Assembly: GCA_934045075.1 (NCBI GenBank) | Contig: OW203729.1 | Coordinates: 2,722,316-2,786,315 of the forward strand | Length of the DNA: 64,000 bases | Origin: Yponomeuta sedellus | Lineage: Eukaryota > Arthropoda > Insecta > Lepidoptera > Yponomeutidae | Direction: 5' to 3' | Notes under the pieces: generated by a model | Told to the model about the DNA's origin: nothing | What the model saw: the letters and a program-made list of their open reading frames with translations, nothing else | The model's database searches: none | Part shown: one piece after another, positions 44,901-56,900 of the stretch | Layout: each line of letters begins with the position of its first letter | Position numbering within the stretch: the stretch's first letter is position 1 | Position numbers and translations under genes: made by a program

Positions 44901-47900
44901 GCGCTGCTCGTGCACTCACCGGGCCTGGCGGCAGCGCGCTCTCTCTCGCGCTCCGCCTTGGCGTCCCGCTGCCAGCGCGGGCGCTGCTCGTGCACTCACC
45001 GGGCCTGGCGGCAGCGCGCTCTCTCTCGCGCTCCGCCTTGGCGTCCCGCTGCCAGCGCGGGCGGTACACGGCGTGCGCCGGCAGCGGCACGGGCGGCAGC
45101 AGCTGCGACGGCAGCGCGGCCAGCGGCGCGTACTTCGACGAGCCCACGTACTTGCACACCGTCGGCGGCTTGAACACGTACGACCAGTCCTGCGGGAGAG
45201 TGCGATTCGAAATTAGATAAACGTTTACGTGGACGTAAAAGCAGAACCCGTCGAGTGATGGCCTTGAAATTAAAGAAAAGGCTCTACTGTCCGATCGTTT
45301 GGCATTGCTAAAGAAATTCTACCGGAGTTGTTTTAGATCGTAGACGTCTTCAATGTTCGTATAAACATTTGTGTATGGGAATGTTTACACAAACATGAAC
45401 ACACACACACATACATTCACAGGAGTCGTAACATGGGCACGCAATATCACGTCAACGACTCATTGATAACTTATTTTATATACCAGTCGAGGGCTCCACC
45501 TTGAGGCAGTATCCATATATCGATTGGGTAGGGCGACGGAGTGTGGCCATCGCCAGATACACTGACGTAGGCAGTCTCCTGCCCATCGGAAACCTCAATG
45601 GGGTCGAGCAACGGAGTGTATCACGCAGTGTGTCCGGCGTCTGGCCACGTGAATCCCAGCGGAAGCTTTGCGCTGGCGAGGGCAATATCCTGCTCAGCCA
45701 CGTCTCACCCTGATGGGGTCTGGCGGCGGGGTGTATCGTGTCGGGTGGCGGGGAGTATATCGTGTCCTGCTGCGACTCACCTCGATGGGGTCGGGCGGAG
45801 GGGTGTGTCGTGTCGGGCGACGGGAAATATACCGATTCTTGCCGCGACTCACCTCGATGGGGTCCTGCGGCGGGGTGTATCGTGTCAGGTGGCGGGGAAT
45901 ATATCGTGTCCTGCCGCGACTCACCTCGATGGGGTCGGGCGGCGGGGTGTGCCGTGTCGGGCGGCGGGGAATATATGGTGCCCTGCCGCGACTCACCCCG
46001 ATAGGGTCTGGCGGCGGGGTGTCCTGCCCTGTCACGTCTTACCGCGATGGGATCTGGCGGCGGGGAGTATGTGGTGGCCTGCCGCGACTCACCTCGATGG
46101 GGTCTGGCGGCGGGGAGTATGTGGTGGCCTGCCGCGACTCACCTCGATGGGGTCGGGCGGCGGGGTGTGCCATGTCTGGCGGCGGGGAGTATGTGGTGGC
46201 CTGCCACGACTCACCTCGATGGGGTCGGGCGGCGGGGTGTGCCATGTCTGGCGGCGGGGAGTATGTGGTGGCCTGCCACGACTCACCTCGATGGGGTCGG
46301 GCGGCGGGGTGTGTCGTGTCGGGCGGCGGGGAGTATGTGGTGCCCTGCCGCGACTCACCCCGATAGGGTCTGGCGGCGGGGTGTCCTGCCCTGTCGCGTC
46401 TTACCGCGATGGGATCTGGCGGCGGGGAGTATGTGGTGGCCTGCCGCGACTCACCTCGATGGGGTCGGGCGGCGGGGTGTGCCGTGTCTGGCGGCGGGGA
46501 GTATGTGGTGCCCTGCCGCGACTCACCTCGATGGGGTCGGGCGGCGGGGGGGTGCGTCGCTTCTGGCGGCGGGGAGCATATGGTGCCCTGCCTTAACTCA
46601 CCTCGATGGGGTCTGGCGGCGGGGTGTGCCGCGCGGCGTGTCCGTCGTCGGGCAGCGTGAAGCCGGGCGAGGGCTCCATGCTGGGCGGCGTGGGGAACAT
46701 CTTGCTGAGCTCCTCGGCGCGCAGGCCGCGCCCGCCCAGCCCGCAGCGCCCGTCCTCCAGCGACTTGTTCGAGTCGGGCGGCGTTTGGACTTGCAGCTAC
46801 GGAGGTGAGGTCTGTTTTTAGGCACCGCAGAAGTGGGCAAGACGTACAAGTATGTTTATTTCCTCAATCCACAAATCAAGTGAAGTTAATATGGAATAAG
46901 TTTACATGAAATTAGTATCTCGCTTGGATCGTGAGATTCATTAGAGCGATCACGTCAAGATCAGTAATTTTAACCCTTAATAAGGCAAGGGTAGTGTGAT
47001 TATACTATTTTTATTTTTAATGCACTAACCCGAGCTAAGGAAAAATTTAATTGGTAGAGCGCTGGCACGGATAGCCAGAGGTTGCGGGTTCGAATCCCGG
47101 CATGGGTGAAATTTTTAGCCTCTAAATAGGTTTTTATAGGGTAGTGTGATTTTTTTTATTGGTTTAGGACTCTATTTCAAGGTGATAAAGTTATTTTCCC
47201 CTTGCCCACTTAAACAAATTGTTCCGAAAGACTTTTTAAGCAGTCGTTTCCTTTTGAAAATTGTATTTATATGTTTTAAGCAGTGTTTAAAATATAATAA
47301 TAATAATAAATAATAAATATTCATGGACATATTACACAGATCTCGTTAGCCCTATACTAATTACATCTAAATGACTTGTGTTATAGGTGCTAACTCTGTA
47401 CGATTTAGCAATCGCACACGGTGCGCTATAGTTTTGTAACATAACACATGTAAAATAACTCACTCACAGCACGGTGAAGTGCAGTCGTACACCAATCAAG
47501 TGAATAAAGGATCTGAATTATAAATCGATCTTTTTAGTTAGCAACACAACAAGTCAAGGTGTACGTGTCTAACAAGAGACCGTACAAACTCGACGATAGA
47601 TTTAATACAATAAATACATAGATAACATCCAAGACCCGAGACAAATTAGAAAAGTTCGTTTCCTAGTTTGACCCGGCCGGGGATCGAACCCGAGACCTTC
47701 GGTTTTACAGCAGCGTGCCAAACCGCTATATAATTTGACTATGTTTTAAAAAGTATATGAAACACGTGAATTTCTAAGAACAAACGCGAAACCCTCTTCA
47801 AGGTGATAAATTCGATCTTTCTGCATACATTTATCATATGCAACGCTTACATTATGCTCGTCGTGGTGGGTCTAAATTAAAGTTTGAAATTAATCAAGAC

Positions 47901-50900
47901 ATCCGTTTCAAGCAATGGCAAATAAAACAAAATATTTAGACCATTGAAGATCGGGTGTTAACAGTAAACAAGCCGGTCTATACAAATCATACAAATTCTC
48001 ACTATTTCGTTCACAATATTCGCTTAAAGACGCGGGATAACTTCGACCACGAAAGTAACAAAAAAATATGAAATCCCGGAGTTCGATCACGATTAAATTT
48101 ATTAGGTATGAACGTAATTAATTACCTTTCTCCCGACGAAACATAGAGGAGTAACACTCACAAGTCTTACCGTCTCATCGCCGCTGGCGTCGTCCGAGTT
48201 GTCAAAGATCTGGTCGAGGTCTTTCAACGTCGCGCAAAGACCGTTGGAGGTAAACAGCTTCTTGTACTCTTTTACGCCCTCCTGAGGATGCGAAGGAGTG
48301 CTTTAGACAAAGGAAACATACCCAGTCTCTTTCAGGGAGAGAGATGTGGGTGTGTTTTTTCGGGAAGTTTGATGTGAGAAGGGACAGTAATGAATATAGC
48401 ATTCAAAAGTTTATTGATGCAGCTTTTAGAATATTATGTACCTACTTAACCTTTGGAATGCCAGAGCCACCGAAAATGTTGCACCCTTGTGCGCCGGGCG
48501 TAACGGTGTAAATTAGCGCGAGTGACAGCGTGTTAGATAATGTCTTGGAAATTTGGAAAAATGTATGGAACCTATGAAATTTATGATTGTTATGGAAAGT
48601 CCAATAACGAACAAGTAATATAAACACAATAAGATTGTAAGGTCGTCATTTATTTTTATTTTACAGCCTCAAAAAGTAAACAATGTGTTTTTTTTTCCCT
48701 TCTTCCTGCATTGATGATGTTTTCTGTCAACTACTTTGTTTTATTTTTACTTTTACTTAGCACTAACTATTCACCATGTACCTAAGAATTCATTAACATG
48801 AAAAACAGCGCATTTCTAGAGAAAATTGTCGCCGAAAAACTATTATCAAAAGTCCACATTTCTCCAGAAGAATCGCCATTTTGCACTTGTTCGTTGCTCA
48901 CTTTTCGAGGCTCACAACACATCGTCACATTGATGTAAGTCATATGTTCGTGCTTATTTAGGTAAAATATAATGTCCTTTTTCATTTATAGTTATCAATA
49001 AATCGCATAATCCTTCTAATGAACATTTTTTTGCCAAATGAATCTAACAATTGTGTTTAGAGTAGGTTATTTTCGTTCAAGCTTTTTTTTATGAAGATCT
49101 ACTCTTTTGTCTCTGGAAGTAGCGGTATCGCAATGTTCAATAAATGGACTGTCGATGTGTATAAGACAGTAGTACTCTGTGGAGCAACTTTTTTGAGAAA
49201 ATAAACTATAAACACAGCATATTCTCGCACCACATTTCTACTGTTCTATACATGTGTGAGTGAACGGCCTACTGCGTTCAATTGCCGAAGCGCGTATCCG
49301 CGCGAAGTAATCTTTACTCACCTGCCTAAGCGCGGATCCGCGCGACTATACAGGGGGTCGTATAGACGCTAAAAAGCTAGGGACATTTCGTACCAATTAC
49401 AATTACGTTTTATTATTTAATATTATTGAGATGGTGTAAATAAATAGTTAGGATAGAGTAAAATATTTTTATTGATAAACAATATTTACATTTTTACAAT
49501 TTTTTTTAATAATGTTGGTCTGCCAAGGCTTACACATTCTTTCACACACAAAATGTATCCCTAGTTTGCTGGGGATAATAATAATAATAGGCAACACAAT
49601 AAGTAAAAAAGTATACATACACTGTCCGTGTGAAAAAGGCTGCGTGGCCTCAACCACCTCAACCCTCTCCCCTCCAAGAATTTCTTGGGGCCTAAATTGC
49701 TGCAAAAATTTTGTACATTTATCAAATCATAAAATATGCATTAGACACAAAATAAAATTGTTCACTAAATATAGATTTATACGTACTCTAAGACTCCCTG
49801 ACGCACTCCTCTCTAATATTACTTGGTCGTTGCTCCGTACCCTAAAACTACTTTCAGGAGTACGATCGACGACCATGCCCAGTACTAGCGATGGTTGGAG
49901 TGGTAAATCCGCCATTATTTCTTCTGTAAGAAAGACTATGTTTATCGGGGGCAAGATCGACGCGATATTTATTATATTATATAGTATTTATATTTAATAT
50001 ATAATAAACATAATATAATATTATCAGGTTCAAATGATGTTAGGATACGACCTTTTGGAATGAAGCGGTATATTACGCAAACAACGGGAAAACGCGTGAC
50101 ACGTGAGTGACGAATAGAACTTCATCGTGTAACGCAACTCCAACAAAAGATCATATCCTAACAGCATTTCAATCAGATAATTAGTATAAATAAATATACA
50201 TATAAAGCTTGAAGAATTTACAAACTTATTTAAAGTAAAGAAAGGAAAAAAAATGGAGTTATTAGTTATGTATTATAATAGTTATTATTATATAATTAAT
50301 TATATATTAGACATTTTTTTATAAATTAAAATTGGAAATAAACTTATATTATCATTATTATGCTATTTTCTAAATCGTAAAATATGTCTTCATATTAAAA
50401 TGTTCAATGTTTACATGGCATGATGTGTTTCGAAATAGGAAAGAGCCACCTGTATAGTCGCGCGGATCCGCGCTTACGCGGCGAGTGAACATACAACATC
50501 GTATGTGTGCATGTGTGCGTGTATTTTAGACATGATGGCCAAAAAAGGCATTTATCTGCTACACTATTTATCCAACGTAATTATTGAATTGAAATATATA
50601 AAAGGGACAAAATTCCCATCAAAATGATACAAGTAAGTCAATACAAACATACTGAGAGATGTGTACAAACATGGAACAAACATTCCAAGTACTTTAGAAT
50701 GTTAGTTTGGTTTCAAGATAATACGATAATAATGCATAGATTCAATCAAAATTTTATTTATGTAGATAGCAGAAGAACTATAAATAATGATTACTTACCC
50801 CTTATTTCGTAAATAAGCTTATTTTCCTTAGAATTTCACTTTTTTGTCTACCTCGTAGTTGTTTGCGCGCACTCGGCAAGTTTGAATTTCAACCACTTGA

Positions 50901-53900
50901 ATTGACCGGTTTTTTGACATTGTACTCTGTGGGTGACTATTGTTTATGGTTCATTCGTTCATTAGGATTAAGAAAAACACTATTTTAAACTCTGTTCCCT
51001 TGTATTATTGATTAAAATAGCGCAAAACCTACACGATATCGGATGCGCGCGGATACGCGCTTAGGCATTCTAGTACTGCCGCGCGGATCCGCGCTTCGGC
51101 GTTCCAGAGGTTAAAGAAAAAAAACTTTTTTTAATTTCACGAACTTCTTTTGAAAACAAATTACAGTACTGCCTACAGTGCTGTTTAAGAAAGTTATATC
51201 TGCCGCTCGTGCTTGACATCGCCTCAAAAAATCTCAAACCTCAAGCCATCTTGCGCTCACGTTCTAACTCCCACCGGCGCCCGCGCAAAGCTTTTGTGGT
51301 CACAATGTTATTCTTTTTTTCAATAAATCAAATCAAATCACATTCTGCTTGCTGAATGTCAATGTAGGCCCCTGCCTTCGGGCCGTAGTGTAGTGCAGAA
51401 AAAGGCAGCGGGCAGAATATCTTGTTGTGCCCGTGTCCGGACAAGGCCCGCCGTCTCCGACCGAGAGGGACTCACCTCCTGCCGCTCGTGCTTGACCTCG
51501 CTGTAGCTGTGTCGCGGCGTGGCGGCCATCTTGGTGTGGTCGTGGCCCGCGTACAGGTCGCCGGCGCCCGCGCCGAGCGCCATCTCCTCGCGGAAGCAAG
51601 GCTCCTCAGACTTGAACCGCTTGACCGGGTGCTCCAGCCTGCGCGGCGAAACAATAGGTTTGAAATCGTTAAAAAAGTAAATTGTCTCGTAACTATGTAC
51701 ACACGATGGCAGATCGATATTTCTCTGTAAGATAACTGAGGACCATCTTTCGAAACTTATTTGCACAGAGGCGGGCGAATGAAACAATGGCTCCCAAAAA
51801 TACAGGAGGTATTAGAAATGACACTTTCTTTTTGACTTTCATAAACCAAGTATTCAGACAAATACGAATTACTGACCACCGGTCATCGTTCGGCATGTGG
51901 ACTCTTGGACATGTGTCCGATCCATCTAACTTACTGGATCGGACACGTGCTGCGTTTCGATGCATCAAAACGTTACTGAAAAGTCACTAAAGTCAGCATT
52001 ATGCATGATGTGCCATCGAGTGTATTCGAGCGAGCGTATTTAAAAATGCACAATGAAAATAATAATATAGACATACAGCACCAAAGAGATATATAAATGT
52101 AACAAAGTAATGAACACAACGGCCAACAAGCTTCGGTCGCGTTGATGCGCTACCCCTGTAAAGTTACTGTTGCGAGCAAAAAATTCACATTACGACATCA
52201 TCTTGAGCCAATGTGACCGTTTGAAAGACTCGCATATACAAATATCGATATTAAAACTGTTCTTTGACAACAAACCAACTGTTTACAGTTATAACAGAGT
52301 CTGTCGCCAGTGAAAAAATACATGTTTACGGATCGTTGTTGCAAAATTTGTCAGGACAATCGCTGTTAGCAGCATGTTAACAGTAATTTTTGGAACCCAT
52401 GCCAGCGAAAAACCTAAGACAAACCTAGGATTATATAGTATTAACGTTATCATAGTCCGATCCATTAATTATTAAATGTGTACACGCATGACAGTGTAGG
52501 CGAGGCAAGGTACGGTGTACAAAACATCGCCTTCCCTCACACATAGACTCAAGTCACACTGAATTCGCAGCGACGCGACCCGCGGTTTTACTAAAAAGAC
52601 ATTATAAACTTTATTTATGTGCATGTGGCGAGCACATGTCAACTCTGTGCGCGCACTACAAACTCCAACATTCCTGCATCGCAAAGTGTTTCAATGACAT
52701 ACCATAAATATAACGTCCGACCAACAATAGTTGAACCGGCCGTCTCCAGGCATACGATCTTATAGTGGAAGAGCACGATCACCCGATCTTTCCTATATGC
52801 ATGTCATATGACATAGGTGCGAGTCGCAGCGAAGCCCCGCGCTACGCAGCGTTTATTCTCCAATTCAGTGTGGCTTGAGCCTAGTTATTTTCGAATGCAA
52901 CTTAAGAAAGATTTCATAAAGTAATTCAGGTGCCCGCTACAGACATAGAGTCATGCAATCATACCTGAAGTCGCACATTGGAGGAATGCAGGAGACAAAA
53001 GGTTAGTATTTTGGCACGTAAATTAGTTCAGTAAAAATTTCAACTATCTCTACTAGTCAACTTATTGGCTCACAAAAATAATAAATGATATATGTAGTAA
53101 TACGGTATGCTGGTAGGTTTAACTTATGCGTCATTCATCATCACTACTTAAAAGTGGTATCGCTCGTAGCCCCGGCTGCCTGAGTGATCTTAAACGATCA
53201 CGAAGGTAAGGCGCGTTCAGTGCATGGATGGGTAAAAGGTCTATGACTAACGCTAGTGGCATTTTTCTGAGCGGTTCCGTGCTTCGCAAGGCACGTTAAG
53301 CAATTGATGCCGGGGGCCGTCGATAGATGGCAATCGTTAAGCAAAGTCGGAGGCCTTAGAGCGGCTTGAAAACTTAGACCAGTTAGACCGGCCCCTAGTC
53401 TTGCAAGCCTCCACCAATTGACCTCCGTGGTGGAGTTTAGCCTATACGTTCCTCAGGGAAGAGACCGTGCCCCTCGGTGGGGACATAATGGGTTGATGAT
53501 GACTTAAAAGTCACCGGTTCCCGATGGCTTCCAAGGGACACCGACGTTGTTTTAGACGTAAAAAATCCCAACTACATATGAGCGCTCAAACAGTTTTAGG
53601 ATAACATTGTAAGTCGGAATCAACACTATGGATAGTGGTATAGTCATAAGACATTCTTGGTGTACTTCAGTAATTCACACAAACGATGAGTTGATGATGA
53701 TGATAATACATTAGTGATAGAGCAACTACTTAAAAGACAGGGTGCACGGTGTTGTGTTGTATCAAACTTCATCCAGCGGAAGCGTGTAAATGAATTATGT
53801 AAGTTTCCTGGATCTCGGTTTAATAACAGCTTTCAAAATCCATAGAACTTAACATAGAATGTGTGTGCCTGTATTTAAATGTTATGATATGTTAACACTT

Positions 53901-56900
53901 CTTTCAATTCGATTCCCTAGCCCGACTCATGATCGACTGACTCCCAAGCAAAACGTGTATCACCTTCCCTTCAATCAACTCATGTGTATGGCTAGAATTA
54001 GCCATACACTTTACATCCGTCAGTTAACAAACAGGTATCCGTATATATAAGTATTTGACGGCTACCAGTCTGTTATTGTTTCTTATCTCGAACAACCCAG
54101 ACTCGGTCCCCGTGATGGGGTATGACCTAACATTCCTGCGATGCAGGAAGAGCCCCGTGCCCCAGCAGTGGGGATATACAAAGGGTTGATCTTATGCTAA
54201 CCGCCGTATGATGCAACTGAGCCCTCAGTTGCAACATTATGCTGAGACAGGCCAATTTTGGGGACCTAAAACTTTCTATATATCATTTTTTAACGTATGG
54301 ATGTTTTTGTGTTATTTATATACACAACAAGGGACGTAATACAGAAAGCTCTCGATCGCATATTTACGTCCCTCGCTTGCAGCTCGGGCCGCAAACTTCT
54401 GCGATCTCGGCCTTTCTTTGTATTACCACCCTAGTTGTGTAATGTACTATTACCGTTACCTGCTTTTCGGCTGATACTGTGTTTTCTTTCGACTGGTATT
54501 CTGTTGTGTGATTTTATGTATAGTGTCGTCAAATACACACTTATATCTTTCTTCCTTTGTTACTTATCGTCGCAGCACTCACCAGGCGTGCACTGTGGTG
54601 TAGTCGTAGAGCATGTGCAGCGAGTGCTCGTCCTCGAGCGGGTCCGGAGCCCGCTCGCCGCCGGGCAGCGTCGGCCGCTGCAGCAGCTCTGCTGCCGGCG
54701 AGCAGGCGCGCGCCGCCGCCGCCGCCGCCGGGGGAGAGTCGCCCTGCGGGGAGATACCCTTTACGCACGGGGAACCAACCACATCGGCCCGGTACCACGA
54801 CCGTCACCACACATCTATCGTCACTAGCATAGCGCATTTACGCACGGGGAACCAACCACATCGGCCCGGTACCACGACCGTCACCACACATCTATCGTCA
54901 CTAGCATAGCGCATTTACGCACGGGGAACCAACCACATCGGCTCGGTACCACGACCGTCACCACACATCTATCGTCCACTAGCATAGCGCATTTACGCAC
55001 GGGGAACCAACCACATCGGCTCGGTACCACGACCGTCACCACACATCTATCGTCCACTAGCATAGCGCATTTACGCACGGGGAACCAACCACATCGGCTC
55101 GGTACCACGACCGTCACCACACATCTATCGTCCACTAGCATAGCGCAGCTAAGCCTCACTTAAGACGTTTTTTTCTACTTTTTAGTGTAATTTTTAGTGC
55201 CCGCGACTGCGTCTGAGCAGGGTATTTCGGGTAGCTTATATGGGTCCAAATGGGATCACAAGTACGTAGAATTAGATATTTGATAGATACCTATTAAGCC
55301 AACTAACATAGTTTTTACATTTAATTTAGTTTTAGTTTTTAAGCTACTAACATCACTATGGGTCACTGTTTTTTTTCTTCCGAAATAAATGTTTATTATT
55401 ATTATTATATTAATTAGTGTGGCGTACAAAAGGTTTTGACAGCACAGTTTTGGCAGCGCACGCCAGAATAGCTCGTAGCTGTTAGATTTTTTTCTACTTA
55501 CTTGACACTTAACGCCATATTTTAGATAATTCACACAATATCTGCATAAATTGTAACCTATGTGTTATTCTGATGTATAAGCGTGACAGACTAACAAACA
55601 AACAAACAAACAAACAAACAAACATCCATCCATCCATCCATACTTACAAACTTTCGCGTTTATAATATTTAGGGCCTGTTTCACAATCTGCATATAAAGT
55701 TCCGGATAAGCTATCCGAAACCAGGGCTGCCGTTTGTTCTAAATTTATATAAATTTTCCTATATTGCGTGTGTTCGTTTATGGCTTCAAATTTAGAACAA
55801 ACGGCAGCCCTGGTTGCGGATAGCTTATCCCGAACTTTATTTGCAGATTGTGAAACAGGCCCTTAGTGAAATATTACTGAACTTTACAAGCGTTTTGGTA
55901 TAAGAACCATATTTATAACATTATTAGACTTTGACACACTACGTACACTGACACACTACGTTGACACACAACGTAGTGTGTCAGTGGTTACTTTTTTTAA
56001 AAGCGGCTATACCCCATGGAAATTTAATTCCATAACTACACATTGGCGATATATTGGATGACAATTTCGGTTGACGAGATATAGATACTTTTTAGAGACG
56101 TCAATTCCCACCTTTTCGCAGTTTTGTCAAAAATTACTTTTTTGGTTTAGCAGATTTTTTGTTAGTGGACGACAGACTCACTCAAATGCACTCAGTCAGA
56201 TTACGCTTATATTTTGTATAAAGATTTATTTCTTTGTGTACAATAAAGAAACACAGAAAAAACCACACAGACATCATGACTATAGCTTCATAACGACTCG
56301 CGATGCTCATACACAGGGAATAAGGTAATTACAAAAATAATCGCGATAAAATTATCGGGGATACATGAAAGGAGCCTCCCGGAACGATATACTCACTGAG
56401 CCCGTACGTCTGGCGCACCCTGGGCAACAATCAGCGACTCCCTTACGCTGATTGACAAATCCTTTTACCACGGCTTGCCATCGACACGCTAAGAAGAAGA
56501 TCGCAATTAAACCCGTTTAATATATCACATCATGTCTATTTTGGAAGGAGCTATGGTAGCGCAGCGGTACAACGCAGCCCTTACACATTCGGGAAGTACC
56601 GGTGACTTTGTTTTCAAAGTCACATTTGTGAAGTGTTATTAGCAATATCACTCGCTAACTGTGTAGGGAAACATGTGCGTTCACACACTAATAACTAAAC
56701 CCATTCACTCAGATTTAAGGCACGTGTGCCTTGCACTCATCTTCTTAAGTGTTTCCATGGCATGCCATCGCGGTGACAGAAATTTGCTAATCAGCGTAAG
56801 GGACTCGTCGACTGCTACCCAGGGTGCGCCAGATGTACGAGCTCAGTGCCCGGCAGTAAAAAATTGAGTTACATTCTTTTTAATGCACTAACCCATGCTG

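Noticed and set aside
44601..46620. CRISPR array suggested by regular repeats
   Set aside because: Repeats are contiguous 80- and 72-bp units without unique spacers, in an insect gene; they are minisatellites.
45598..46808. Long plus-strand frames (up to 332 codons) with Gly/Trp/Arg repeats
   Set aside because: They are translations of the 72-bp array on the non-coding strand; stop-free because of repeat composition.
51693..51990. Overlapping frames with Lys/Phe-rich peptides near 51.7-52.0 kb
   Set aside because: No motif, no splice context consistent with MED13 phase, and ordinary intron composition.
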